From positions 186,001 through 250,000 of the forward strand of contig JAHQIW010000029.1 in assembly GCA_019055375.1 (NCBI GenBank): a DNA stretch of 64,000 nucleotides, read 5' to 3'. Position 1 is the first letter of the stretch, and every line of letters starts with the position of its first letter. The notes beneath the pieces were generated by a model that was not told where the DNA came from, did not search any database, and was given only the letters and a program-made list of their open reading frames with translations. The DNA is from Parelaphostrongylus tenuis. Taxonomy: Eukaryota; Nematoda; Chromadorea; Rhabditida; Metastrongylidae. A program made the position numbers and the translations under genes. Positions 20,843-35,800 of this stretch are shown one piece after another.

Positions 20843-23800
20843 CTAAAAAAATTCTTCATGTCACAGTTATTCGGGAACTTACTTGAATGTGTTGTCCATG
20901 TGGGGATTTGGCGACGCAGCGAAGACCGGCAAGAATTTCGTCCGCATTGAGCGGTATTGCTCGAGGCGGCGAGCATTTTTCAAGTACGAATTGTCCGTTT
21001 GAACATCGGTGTCTTTGGTGGGTGCGTGATTCTCAAAAAGACCGACATTTGAGCCGAGTCCCGATTGATATAAGAACAAAGAATTCGAAAACTCCTCACT
21101 TCACGGTCCTTTGTACTTTGCAGTCCTCGACGAGCTCTTTGTTTAAATTTTGCTTTACTCTTTCTGAATCTGTAACAATTCAATAAAACTGAACGGAATT
21201 ATCAAGTCAAAAGCTAATTTAGCATGACTGGCTTGACTGAAATTTTGAAACTTACGACGCTCTTAGTCTACAGATCCCCACTGGTGATGTGGGCGGTGAG
21301 TACTGTGTGCTGAAATACTACTTAACAACACATTGTCATTACATAGACTGAAAAAGCGTTTCAGGTTGCCTGAGAAAACTCTGCACCTTAGATACCCGTC
21401 GTGCACATGTATTACCTGATCTCGACACCGTTAGTCAAGTGGCTACAAGTATCCTCATGACGACAGTTGCCCGAATCGCGATCACATGGGTCATATTCTA
21501 TAAAATAAACATTCGCATCATCAAAAAACCATGTCTGAAAAACATGACGGATCAAATCTATCTGAACTTCAATCGGACCTTTGAAAGGCGACAAATGAGC
21601 CCTAATCGCTGGATAGCAACTTTTTATAAGTTTGCTGGCAATCAAGAGACACCTTAAATATCTAGCTAACACGGTACCTAGCCCGTCTTTGAAGAAAAAC
21701 CTTTTTGACATTGTTACAAAAAAAAGATTTTTGTAGTTCACGCACGCATTTTTCAGGCAAAACAGAGTTCTTTGTTTAGACAAATAGTAATCATTCGATA
21801 GTGTAGGATCTAAGGATTCTAAAACTGTACTTGTTTTCTGAAAAAACGTTTCTTTGCAGTGTAAAAGGGGAAATAAGATGAGCTCTACACATTCGGCTAG
21901 CCTGGTTACACTTCCAGCAAAGTAATAGCCAAATTGCGCGGCCGATGGGGAGAATTTTTTTATTGTGAATTTTACAATGTTGCAGAAGGGTCCTTTGAAA
22001 AACCGGCCACGTAGAGCACTAGACAGAGATTGAGCTTCCGAATGACTAATAACACTTTTATGAAAAGTTCTTGTTCAGTGAATAGGGTCGAACATCCATT
22101 TGTCGCATTACAATGAACAAGAACCCATTTATTACCATGATTACAAATGGATACAGACAGCATCCCGTTTATCCCCTTGGATACGGCAGGTTCACTGTTC
22201 TAGCGCCTTGCCGTGCACGTTAACTAATCCATACTGACCAGTGGTTAGTGGTGCTGGCATCGGGATTGAACACTGGTGTGATATTTTACCACAACGCTTC
22301 ACTGGAGTTTTCGGTGTTGCTTCTCAATGTCGATTGGTATTGAAGGTCCTATATAGCGTATTTATTGCAGCAAAAAAAGTTAAGTTGCCCAATATTTTAC
22401 AACTTTTTGATACGAAACGCAGATCCATGGGGTAAAAAAGTCTAATCCATTTTGTTCGCATTTCCTCCAATTATGTTATTAAAGTAGAAATCGCAAATGT
22501 ATTTTCTACAGTGTATAGTAGTGTACGGCAGAGTATTGGTTACCGCGTCGCTTCCCAAGCGCGACACAAGCACTTGAGACGTGCTAAATGACAATGTGAT
22601 AGTTTTTTGTGCTAGTTATATGATGCAAATTCAATCAAAAACAAGCAAAAAATAAACTAAAAAAACAAGAAAACTTCATTGATGCGTCGCAGTAGGAGAT
22701 CGAAGCAGAAACCTTTGCCTCGATGGCCGGCACCACTAGCCACTCCGCACTACGGAATTCTTGTCGCCGTGAAGGGGGGGCGGGCTGGACTGGCGCCGTG
22801 GGCCGGCCATACCCAAAGCGATATATGCATCGCACGAAACATCACTGAGGAATGCTCCTATAGGCTGTCTGGACCTGTCATACCCAAAAGATCATATCTC
22901 CCAAACAAAGCATCGCTGACAAAAACTCCCATAAGCCGTTCTCTCCATCTGCATTTCTGCGATGCATTGTTGGTGTCTATAACACTTCAAGAAAAGTCTG
23001 GTCCCACTGAGGCCACCAAAGAGTATGAGGCACCTTGGTTTGCTCGGACAGTTTAATGAGCCATCACATGCGTATACCAGAGATTCCTAATCATTAGAGC
23101 ATAAGCATCCATTCTCATAATTATTGAATCGCATCCTAACTATAACATTGTTCTAATTTACTTCACACGACTCTATAATGTTTTTACTCTGCAGATGGCA
23201 CTACTTCTTACGTTCGGCGTTCTCTCGCGTTTATCGCCCCGCACGAATTCGAACATTTAGCATGTACTTTTGACTCCTTCTTGAAAACTTCGTCTCTTTT
23301 CTGAACGCTGTAGAATGTTGGGTGAGACGATTCTTCTTGCAATCTTGAAGGTAGCTGAGCCTAGGCGTTTGGAAGCGTTCACTTGATTGATTGCAAGGGA
23401 GGAGAGGATCAAATCAGTGCTTTGCTTATTACCTTGCCTCTTAGCAAACTGTATTGTTTACCACTTTGTCATCCCACCTCCAACTACAGCATTACATAGA
23501 TAAATCAGTATAGTGAAAATGATCGATAACAATCTTATGACCACACCAGTGACCGTTCCAAGGTCGTGTGATATGGATTCTCCACAGCTTGTACAGGGCA
23601 CCTGCGTGGCTTGTTCATCCGTAATTTTCTGAGATCTGAAAAAACAAGCAATTGAGAAAACAATACAGAGAGATTGTTCTTTTTTTTTCGCTTATGTTCA
23701 CCTTTTTTTCAGTATACTATCATCGACAGGCTGTGCTTGAAATTTTATTGTGCAAAAACATATTTATTGGCACATCTCTCCCGCTTTTAGCTCATCGAAT

Positions 23801-26800
23801 AACAATTAAGAGTTTAATATTAAGCCTTCCGCTTGGACTGTATCTCATTAAGTATCAGAGTGACTATTCATTGCAATTTGATTGATAAAATGCTATGGGA
23901 TGTCGGTCACTTTAATAACTGCGTTTGCCCAATTTCTTGCACTCCGATACCCTGACGGGACACTTACAGCTTCGAGAAGGGCTATGGAGTAAATCATCCA
24001 CCAATACTACTCGAATCTCTTCGCTAGCCATGTCCTCTTACCGTTATATAAATTGAAAGAGGAGAAATATGTCGTCCCACCGGTCCTCCCTTCCGAAATC
24101 CGACATGCCATATCGTCGGTGAAGAACAGAACAACACCCGGTCCAGACAGGATTAGACCAGAACACCTGAAGAAACTGCCGCCAGTTCTCATCAACACCC
24201 TGGCTCGACTCTTCACTCGCTACCTTTCAGAATGCAAGGTCCCTATTCAATGGAAAACCAGCAAGACCGTATTATTGTTAAAAGGGAGACCTTCACGACA
24301 TAGGCAATTATCGCCCAATCTGCTTGCTGTCCGTTGTCTATAAACTCTTTACTCGACTCATCCTAAACAGGATTGACATTACACTGGACGAAGGACAGCC
24401 ATGCGAACAAGCAGGGTTGCGAAAAATTTTAGTACCAAGGACCACATCCACACGATTACAAGACTCATTAAAATTTCACGAGATTACAAACAACCACTCT
24501 GTCTCACTTGCATCGATCTGAAGAAAGCCTTTGATTCAGTGGAAACAGAAGCGGCTATAGAGGCTCTGGATAACCAGGGCGTCCCTACTCGGTACATAAT
24601 GATCCTTCGTGAGCTTTATAGAGATTTCACGACCAAAATATCTCCATTCTACAACAATATCACCATTGACGTAAGAAAAGGGGTTCGACAAGGCGATACA
24701 ATATCGCCAAAACTTTCACCGCCACCCTACAAAACGTCATGCGAACATTAGAATGGGACGAATGGGAGTGAAAATTGAAGATCGATAGTTAAATCATGTT
24801 CGCTTTGCTGACGATATCGTTCTCATAACACCAAATATCAGCCAAGCGGAACGAATGTTGACCGATTTTGATAACGCCTGTGGAAAGATTGGTCTTGAAC
24901 TGAATCTATCAAAAACAATGTTTATGAGGAACGGATGGGTTTCTAATGCCCCATCCACGCTCAGCGGAACGACAACCTTTGAATGCTCCAGTTACGTCTA
25001 TTTAGGTCGTGAAATTAACATAATGAACGATCTAGCTCCAGAGTTGAGCAGAAGGAAACGAGCGGCTTGGGGAACGTTTAAGAGCATCGAAGATGTAGTG
25101 AAGAGGACAAAGAACATACGAATCCGTGCCCACCTTTTCGACTCGACAATTATCCCTGCCCTGACGTATGCAGCAGAAACCTGGCCGCTACGTAAGCAGG
25201 ATGAAAGATCACTTGCCGTTATCGAACGCGCAGTCGAAAGGTCGATGCTAGGAGTATCCCGTATCTCGCAAATGAGAGAAAGGATCCGAAGTTCCGACCT
25301 ACGTCAACGATCAAAAATCAGAGACGCCGTTCTACACGCCAGGATATCGAAAATAAGGTGGGCCGCACACGTGATGCGCTTCAACGACAACCGATTTACG
25401 AGAGACCGACTGGATTCTTTGGGACGTCAAGCGCTCTAAAGGAAGACCACTGACCCGTTGGTCCGATTTCTTCACGAAAGCGATAGAAGAAAGGTATGAT
25501 GCTCAGCGAATCCCTAGAGCGAGGAGGACCCACTCGGCTACTCTTGCACGCGATAGAGAAAAATGGAAGAGTTGCTGGTACCCGCTCGAGTCACTCGACG
25601 ATCAAGGGGCGACAGGTGACAGGTGACAGGTGCATTTTAGACAGTCGATGGGGATTTCGGATGATGATGCGCGTTGAAAATAGACAATAGCAGCAAAGTC
25701 CTACAAGAATCAGATAGCTCCAAATAGTTTCAAACTTTGCCTGCCTCTTTCTGCAGGCTTTCAACTGAAAAGTAGCGTATCAAGGACACTTTTAGGATAC
25801 GGTACATGAGAATTTGGTTGGAAAAAGGTAGGTTGAGGCACGACCGTCGACAGAGTCGAGCTTTTAACCGGTTGCCTACCACCACCGGACCTCCCAGCAG
25901 ACCCGCTACCGTAATGTGCTCCACCCCTGGCTCCGCTCCCACCAATCGCGTCCGTCCTTTGATAGAAGATCGTTTTAGTGATAGAGATGATAGCGGTAGT
26001 AATGGTAGTGATAGTGATGATAGTGATGATAATGCTAGTGGCGGAAGTGGTAGTGATGATAGTGATAGTGATCAAGCTGATAATGGCGATAGTGGTAGTG
26101 ATCACACTGATAGTGATGATAAAGATAGTGATCGTACTGATAGTGGCGGTAGTGATAGTATCACACTGATAGTGAATGATAGTGCTAGTGGCGAAAGTGA
26201 TAGTGATGATTGTGATAGTGATTACACTGATAAGTGATCATACTGATAGTTGCGGTAGCGATTCCCCGTAGCCCCGTCCCCTACTAATGACGTGTGTCCT
26301 ATGTGTCTTCATTATAATATGCTCGAATCTTTGGTACACCAAATCTCACCATTTTCCATATAGTAATACCGTAACACAAGTGATCAATCTATATAATTTG
26401 TTTATCATCATTCATCACCAACAAGTTGCAATTTATAACAATAGTTTCCAACAATCTGCAACTTATGGCAACATGTTATATTTACATATAACATAGGAAA
26501 GCTAAAACAATAGCACATTTCAAGTAATACGATAATGCAATCATTGCAATACAAATACAATGATTGCTTATAAAATATCTGTTTCTTGGTAGCAACTACG
26601 TAACATCGCTGGGGTTATAGGAGATATAAGGGGTTATAACACTTTGAGCAAAAATGCGTTTCACGTCTAACACATCTAGTTTTAGTTTTTTATCATGATT
26701 TTTAGCATAAGCGATACCTTTTTCGGCCGCCAATTTCTTATAGCACTCACATCGGCGGCGGCAGAAAAACTGTTACAGAAGAAAACTTACCTGACCGGAA

Positions 26801-29800
26801 CCTGCGTAAGGGCGAGTGGAGCCGCGCAAAATCAGAATGGTGTGATGGCACGCAGATGGTTTGACAAGAGAGAAGTGCAGATGCTTTTGAGCTGCGACGT
26901 AAATTCGGGCACGAATAAGTTCAGAGTTGTCCAAAACTACAACAAGAATAAGGGATTTGTGGATCTCACGAACCAGATGGCTGCGTACTTTCCATTCCTT
27001 AGAAGAGCTAAAAAATCGTACGCGCAATTAGCTACTTCTTATCTCAATAATCTACAAGTCCCTTCTTCAGGTGCTTGCGTATTCTTTGCGTATTCTCTTT
27101 CATCTCCTCTATATCATACTGCTGCTGAACGCTAATAAAACGTATCGCGTCATTAAAAAGCGAATCACATTAAATGAGTTTAAGGAGAAGATTTATGTCA
27201 GTTATCTAGGAGACAATTCTCCTTTAACGATGACTAGCTGCGTTCTCGAAAAAGGTCTGCGCGAAAACCGCCGCGGCCAAAAAAGGCTTCGCTTATGCTA
27301 ATAATCATGTTAAAAGACAAATACTAGCTGTGCTAGATGTAAGACGCATTTATGCCCAAAGTGCTATAATCCCTTACATCTCTGTAGCCCCAGCGATGTT
27401 ACGTAGTTGCTACCAAGAAACAGATATTTTATGAGTATTTATTGTATTTGTATTGCAATGATTGCATTATCGTATTATTCGAAATGTGCTATTGTTTTAG
27501 CCTTCCCATGTTATATGTGAATATAATATGTTGCCATAAGTTGCAGATTGTTGGAAACTATTGTTAGAAATTGCAGATTGTTTATGATGAATGATGATGA
27601 ACAAATTATATAGATTGATCGCTTGTGTTACGATATTACTACATAAAATATGGTGTGATTTGGTGTGCCAAAGATTCGAGCATATCATAGTGAAAACACA
27701 TAGGACACACGTCATTGGTAGGGACGGGACTACGGGGAATCACTACCGCAACTATCAGCATGATCACTGTCACTATCGCCACTATCACTATGATCACTAT
27801 CACTATCATTTTCGTCGCTAGCACTATCATCACTATCACTATGATCACTATCAGTGTGATCGCCACTATCAGTAAGATACTATCATTATCGTCATTATCA
27901 GTATGATCACTATCACTATCTCCACTATCAGTATGATCACTATCAGTATGATCACTATCATTATCATTACTATCACTTTCGCCACTATCAGTATCATCAC
28001 TATCACTTCCGCCACTAGCACTATGACCACTATCATTACTATCACTACCGCTACTATCACTATGGTCACTACCCTATCATCACTCTCACTACCATCTCTG
28101 CCACTATCATCCCAATCACTATCGCGACTATCTGTCAAAGGACGGACGTGATTGATGGGAGCTGGGCCAGGGGTGGGGCACATTACGGTAGCGGGTCGGC
28201 TGGAGAGTCCGGTGGTAGGCAACCGGTGAACGATATGAAACTTGTGCGACACGGCGTGAGGCCGCAGCGGCATTGAAAAGGCGCTGCTGGCATTTGCTGG
28301 CAGGTGCTGAGCTCTCGCATGCTGTTTGGATATACTTCTAGATTACTCAGCGCTCCCTAACAGTATACGAGAAACTTTTTGTTGGAGTCGACTCGTACCA
28401 CTTTCTATGTATGGTACGAAATGATAAAATGTGTTACAAGATTCATCCACTAATTCACTCAATCTCATCACGGAGCCACCTTTAGCATTATTTCACCCTT
28501 TTTATGCATAACTAGTGAAGGCGGCTTCAACCGGGCATCTTAGATTTGCGCCTGTGGTAAATATTTGAGGAGAGAATGGAGGAAACACTGCTTTAATAGG
28601 GAAAACGTTGAAGTAAGCTTTTGCAAACTGCTTTCTTTACTCCTTTCGTTTCAAGCGTTTTTTGAAATCTCGCTCAAAACATTATAATCTGATAGCAAAT
28701 ATTGAGCCTTTCGTGAGAACTGTCATGGCACTTACACAGTGCAATGTGTTTCGGCCTTTCAGCCTCGTCACTTGCACGGTGCCTTTCGGTTGACCTTCAA
28801 AAAACATTTAAAACGAAAAGTATGATATTTCACTATTATCAGCCAAGAGCAATCGAGTGTACAACATTGCCCATTCGGTAATTTCATTACTTAACGTTGC
28901 GTGTAAAACGTTCGACGTCGGCTCCTATATCAAAGAACTGACTGGACCGAAAGCCATTGTGAACTGACAAGACTGGGTATTATAACAGATTTTCATGAAA
29001 GGCTCAAAGTATGCTATCACATTAGTTTGCTGCCTATTATTTTTCAAGACAGGGGGCAATGTAAAATGCAGCCCCTTGAATTCTGAGGCACAAGTGTCGA
29101 CAGAGTCGACCTCTTTCAACAACGTTATGATATTGTGGACACGGCGTAAGATACACCGCAGCAGCATTGAAAAGGCGCTGCTGGCATCTGCTAGCAGGTT
29201 CTGGTTTCAACAACTGCTCGTTCTCCTTCATCGACGGTTGCCACCCAAGCAATGTGGCATGCTAATGCGATCGCGGCCGTTAAGGCGACCACACCAATGG
29301 GATCGCGGCTGCAATTCGGCAGCGCGGCCATCAGGGAAACACTGGTTTAAGGCCGATTCACGCCATGCCGCTTGGAGGACGCTCGATGATTCGCTGGATA
29401 ACGTACGCCGATAATCCAACGACGCTGCACGCTCAATGGCTCATGGCCTAAAGAATGCTCCACCACTGACTACACTCTTCGTACACATTCCTAGTTACAG
29501 TATCTCGTACAATACTCATTGCCGTACTCAGTCACTGACGCCTCTCACAACCACTCACTCGTTCCCTCACTCACACATTCGTCTTCTCACACTCCCTTCT
29601 GATCAAAGATTGAAGACTCTTCACGCATCGCTCTTCACAGTAATCCTATCATTCTCAACAACTGGATCACTCCAACTTTATTACAGTTACTCATTATCGC
29701 TCGTTTACATCGCGTATTGACGTTGAATTGCTATTGTCGTTATTATTCGTCGTATTAACAATTTCGTTAGGTTAGATTACCGAAGTTTAAAGCATCGATG

Positions 29801-32800
29801 ACCGTGTGGTATCAGCGACAGTCCATTCACCCCTTGCCACAACGAACAATCACAGAATCTTTGCTGGGCTTCGAACCTACAAATACCTTGGGGCTCATAT
29901 GTTGATCGCCGCACCATTATGACCTTAGTTTCTGTTTTCTTTCGGCCATGTTCTAACCCCATTGACTTCTCGACTGGAATGCGGAAGGGTGAGCGTTTTT
30001 GAATGAAATGTTGTGGTTTTCCAATCAAGTTCAGGTTTTCATCGTCAGTGTGGCAGAATATAACTGAAAAGGCTCTAACAAGACCACTGGTAGTGGCAGC
30101 ATTGTGAGTGCTTTTTAAAGAACATTAAAACTATACAGAAAAAGTAGAACATCAATAAGGTTGATCAAGTAAGTGCATCAGCTGAATACCAGATTTCTAT
30201 CGGAGCACGAATACAGTGCAGTAGACCCCAGCAAGCCATGAAGCGGTGCGACAATCAGTTCCCCACATATAATATATGTGATAGCTAGCGAATGAGCCTT
30301 GTTGGGTTAGCAACACACCCGTAAGCGGGGTCGAACCGGGGCGCACAAATTAGCACTGATACGTAGTGCGGTAGCTCGCGAGTTAAACTTTCAAATGATT
30401 GATAACACTCTTGTGAAAAGTTCTGTCCAGCAAAAAGGGTTCTTTCTCCATTTCCTTCAGTCTAACGAACAAGTATCTATGGCTGTTTATATTCTCCTTT
30501 AAGCAAAAGACGAAGTGCTACATCAATCTTTAACTCGACAGTTGACGTTGCGGCAATTCGCCTTCTTCAGAGCCTGGAAAGGTCAAGTTTCTGCAATCCA
30601 ATCAGTCTAACATTTCCATTACTCTTTCAGGAAAGTCACCAGACCTAGATTTCGATCGCGTCAAGCACAAATCAATGTTAAACATACTCACCGCTCTTTG
30701 CATGTGTTCCACTGAATGATTCAAGTGGAGATCACCTGAAGGAGAACACATAGGCTCGTGATGCACATTACCCATCAAGACAACAGTTTTACGTACTGAC
30801 TCATGTCACTCGTGATCACAAGGCATTCCTTCCTGCCATTTATACTTGGATTGGTCGTATTAATCCAAAAAGCTTCCAAAATCTATCGTACCGATGCTTT
30901 ATGTTTTTTGCGCAAGGATGGTGATTTCGATGCCAAAATCTACTCCGTTATGTTTCTGTTCTCTATATGTACCTAACAGGGTGTTTTCGTCTATTGTGAC
31001 GCTTGTCAGCTAGATGTTCTTCTTTGCGAGCATAGAGCGTCCTATCCGTTTCGCCAATATATTTATCGCTGCACGCTTTGCAAGGGATCAGGTAATCTGT
31101 ACTTACAATAATGCTATCACCGTCTTTGCCGTTAGGACATATCTTACAATTTTCACTATACAGAAACGATCATATAAGCGGTTACGAACTAATTGGCACT
31201 TAGAGTATTCGGTGGTATTTCAATGATAGCTAACGATTGCTCTAAACCTGTCTAATCCAATCAGCGTTTTATACCTGTACTTATTCATTTGAAAAGAACG
31301 GGAGGATAAACGAGATTTTTCTTCCCATCGTTTCGTTCGCAGGCGTGTTGCTTCCTTTAAACATAAGTCGAAAGGTTACAAATTCGTATCCATTAGAACT
31401 AGTTATTTTGTGAGCCAGTTTCACGAATTCTACTCTCTGCTCCTCCCCAGTACACACATTGGTCGCTGTTCGAAACATGTTTTTTACTAACGCCTTTATC
31501 GTATGCGAAGGACGTGAGGAAAGACAGTGAACCAGGATATGCTTATTACTTAACTTTCGGTACCACTTTGTCGGTCATGTAGCCGTCTCGGTTAAGTGTG
31601 TTTGCACGTTCAAGAAAGGTAGCCAATCATCTTTTGCTATCCCACGGGTGAATCTTATATACTCTGACTGTTCATTCAGCAACCTCAAACAGTTATCCAC
31701 TTCCTCTTGAATGGAACAGATGACCACACAGTCATCTATTATACCTACAATAGAGTAATGGCCGGAGATCCATCACTGGTGCTTCCACTTTCGACATAAA
31801 GCCAACATCCAGGTTAGATGCCAGTCGCTGCTCCATTGCCAACCCTCTCATTTGAGCAAAATATTTTCTGGACCATGTGAAGATTGAGCAGCTCAGGAAA
31901 TACTTTAGTAGAACCATGAACTGCTGAATCGACAAACCATACATGTTTACAGCTCCCTAGTGTTGTACCAGAAGCTCGTGTGTGGCTTGCAATGCACAGT
32001 CATTTGACACGTTGGTATAGGAAGCAGTGACGTCCCAATGATTCCATTACGTACGAGTTGTTCGGAATGACGTTACGTAGACGGTCCAGGTACATCTGAG
32101 TGTTCGACAGATGGGCTGTAATGTGTCCTAGCAACAACAGCTTAAATGTTTCGCTCGTAAATATCCGGAATTTTCATTCTACCTCCTCGTTGGGGTCCCG
32201 TTGTCTGTAGAACGGCTGAAGAAATGGTGGTATTGGTACAACCTCTACTTGTTGTTCATTCCTATTGGTCTCTTGTATACGTGTCGAATGACTCTTCATT
32301 GCAAGCAATAAACGAGCTTCTGATACACACCAGAGAGCTGTAAACATGTATGGCTTGTCGACTCAGCAGTTCATAGTTCTATTAAGGAGTGCCTGAAGTG
32401 CTCGATGTTCAGATGGTCCGGGATGTATTATGCTTAAATGAGAGGGCTGGCAATGGGCCAACGACTGGCACCTAGCCTGGCGATTGACTTTATGTCGAAA
32501 GTGGAAGCACCAGTGGATGGATCTCTAGCCACTACCCTACTGTAGGTATATATATGATTATTTGGTTACTGTTCCACTCAAGAGGAGCTAGATAATTGCT
32601 TTAGATTGTTGAATGAACAGTCAGAGTATATAAAATTCACCCGTGAAATAGCAAAAGATGATGGGCTTCTTTTCCTGAACGTGCAAATAAACTTATCCGA
32701 GAGCGGCTACTTAAGAAAGTGGTACCGAAAGCCAAGCAATAAAAGAATCCTGGTTTGCTATCTCTCCTCACATCTTAAAAATCGAAAAGGCGTTAATAAA

Positions 32801-35800
32801 AAATGTTTCGAACAGCCGCCAATGTGCGTACCGCGGAGGAGCAAAGAGGAGAATCCGTGAAACTGGCTAGCGAAATAGTCACTTCTAATGGATACGAATT
32901 TGTAACCCCTTGGCTTAGGTTTAGAGGGAATAGCACGCCTTCGAACGAGAATTCGAACGAAGAGAAAGTTACGTTTATCGTCCCGTCATTTTCAAATGAG
33001 ATAAGTACAGATATAAAACATTGTTTGAAAAGAGCAGGCTTAGAGCAATCGGTAGCTATCATTGAAATATCATCGAATACCCTAAGGCATCAATTAGTTC
33101 GTAACAGCTTATATGACAGCCTATGTATAGTGAAGGATTGTAAAATATGTCCCAACGGCAGAGACGGTGATTGCGTGAGCGTAGGATACTTAATCTCTTG
33201 CAAAACGTGCAGCAATAAATATCTTGGCGAAACGGGTAGGTCCGCTCTATTCTCGCTTGAAGAACACCTAGCTGACAAGCGCCTTAATAGACGAATTACC
33301 CCGCTAGGGACACACAGAGCACAGAAGCATGACGGAGTAGATTTTAACATAGATGTCACGATCCTTGGGCAGGAATATAAAAGATCTGCGCTAAAGATTT
33401 CAGAAGCGTCTTGATAAACACCACCAATCCAACTATAAGCCGCATGCTTCGTTATCACCCGTGACATGAGTCAGTACATAAGACTGTTGCTTTGATGGGT
33501 AGGGTGTATTACAAGCCTATGTGATCTCCTTCCGGTGATCTCCTCTTGAATCACTCAGTGGAACACATGCAAATGCGGTGAGTATGTTTAACGTTGATTG
33601 GTTCATGATGCGATTGAAATCTAGGTCTGATGACTTATCTGAAAGAGTAATGGAAGTGTTAGACTGATTGGATTGCAGAAACTTGACCTTTCCAGGCTCT
33701 GAAGAAAGCGAACTGCCGAAACGTCAGCTGTTGAATAAAGATCAATGTAACACCTCGCCTTTTGCTTAAAGAAGAAAATTAGGAGTTATTGAGAAAAATT
33801 CCTAACAGAAGCTAAATGTTGGCAACTAATCAATGTATTACAATGAGTACAATGACTTCAGTAACATTGGGTCATTGCAAAAAAAATCAACATACTTAGA
33901 CGTGTTGCTGGAGTGGATCGTCGTATCACACTCGAAAGTCCGGCAGATAGTGTCATCCATGCCATTTGACACCGATTGTATTCGATAAGACTCCTGCGGT
34001 CTCATTGAAACACAGGCGTAACAGTCCAATAGTTTATCAAGGCGGAAATACTTAAATTTGAAAATCAGCAATCTGGACTAACAGAGAATCACATTTGACA
34101 ATACGTAATAATTCTTTTAAGCAAACTTGACCTTCTTCAACATGCTCTATCAATATTCAACTTCATGCAGCTTGGTTAAAACAGCCAATTAGGAAACATT
34201 TGTACAGACTATGATAAAGAATTTACTCCCTGTCCTGCGGAGAGTATTGTATGTGGTTATATATTTACACTTGTTACATCGCACTTCTGCTGCAGGGCGT
34301 GTATTAGGCATAGATCAGAATAGACCGTGTGCCACATACTTGGTCGTCGCTTCAATCTTAATTCTTAGGCTCATCAACCCCTTTATTCACCCGGATTGGT
34401 ACTAGGCTCCTCTACGAGGACAGCAGCGCTGGCTTGATACATTGGAAGGTCATCGCGAGCCATTGTGAAACCAGATATACATCCAGTCACCTCAAGCGTT
34501 GCCAAAATAAAGTTGAATATACGGCGCATTTCAGAGACTGATCAACGCCAAGAACTTTATTTTTAACCCTTTATTCTTTTACTATGCCATTCTAGGTTTT
34601 TTTGAGCTACTTTCAGATCATTTCACATAGTGTTTTGCTCAGTACATGAAAAAGCACTCTTCAGCTCTTTTCCATCTAGAAAAATAGAGATTTGTCTTTT
34701 TTCCACAAAGTAAATCTATTTATACAATACTACTGCAAGATCTTTACTTTATCTGCGTTGAAAATGTGGAGAAAATACACAATTCTAAAGAGAAATGATT
34801 TGATCGACCACATCCATTTAATAACAAACCCAAGAGAAGTAACGGAAGTTGTCAAAGGACCGTTTATCTCACTTTCGTCGATTCTAAAAAGGGCTTTTGA
34901 CTTACTTGAAGCAGAAGCAATTAGAGAAGTTTCAAACTGCCACGATACTTTTATTTGATGCATCATAAAACTTTCTTGAGCTTTTCAAAAATTTGCAACA
35001 TCATGATACAACATCCTGCACCGAAGTTGCGTCCTACGTCGATGATTAAAAATCACACGTCGTTCTACATGCAAAATCGAAAATCGGATAGGTAAGGAAC
35101 GTAATGCCAAGTGGCAACCGATGAGCAGAAGCCGTTAAAGACTTTATTCTTACAATGTCAAACGCTCAGTAAGAAAACCAGCACTCGTGGCCGAACTCGT
35201 GAATACAAGAAAGAAAAGCTATATCTAGAGACATGTATTAGTAATATGGGAAAAAATGGTGTTTTTGTAACAAAAAGACTCATGAACATCGTCACCTTTA
35301 AGCAATTAACTATCAAACCCAGAGGTTGCGTTTGACATGCTTCTTCGTATTCTTTGTTGTATATTATCTTGCATCAAACTATGATGGGGAGATGATCAGA
35401 AAAATACGTTGAAAAGAACTACATCTTCTATAGGATTGTCTTCATGAACTAAGTTCGGACAAAAGCTCCAAGCATTTCGACACCGCAAACGTGGAATAGT
35501 TTAGTGTTTTCATAATGACTAGACATGAAGTTACTAGAAAACTCATTTTCACGATAACGCGTTGGGCGTCTACATCGTTTCAGATGCAGAAGATGACAAG
35601 CCGATGTAAGTCACCAAATGCTTTTATAACCTAAAATGCAGCATCAGTTGGGCTTTGAATGAGGAATTACCCTTTCTGAAAGAGCACGTGCTATCCATCA
35701 CATCCAGTCGAGTACGCTTTTTTTATATTTACCTCATTTTCCAGCATCATTGTGACTGCTTTCATATCATGTCATCTAACGAATAAGAGAAAAGCAATAT

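Larger units (their letters stand above)
25843..28240. mobile_element. piggyBac-like element with long inverted arms
   Basis: Left arm (about 25843-26690) and right arm (about 27305-28240) are inverted copies: GGTTGCCTACCACC and ACGTGTGTCCTATGTG at left reappear reversed at right, together with a satellite block and a long AT-rich stretch. The centre encodes part of a piggyBac-type transposase. Imperfect arms of about 850-900 bp are unusual for this superfamily. No TTAA target site could be fixed by eye. Confidence 0.7.
32311..33775 (+). mobile_element. Penelope-like element (copy 2)
   Basis: Forward copy starting near CATGTATGGCTTGTCG (MYGLSTQQF), then GLAMGQRLAPSLAIDFMSK across frame changes, LNEQSEYIKFTREIAKD, KWYRKPSNKRILVCYLSS, and a continuous 203-codon frame (32803-33414) holding the GIY-YIG domain. 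The 3' tail ends with the hammerhead-like motif and TTGCTTAAAGAAG. Confidence 0.85.

Noticed and set aside
22679..23056. Plus-strand 125-codon frame in a GC-richer patch
   Set aside because: It spans a tandem repeat, has no splice context and overlaps an intron of the minus-strand gene model.
25806..26237. Ser/Asp-rich protein of 143 codons
   Set aside because: It is a translation of a GATAGT-type satellite, mirrored in the other arm of the transposon.
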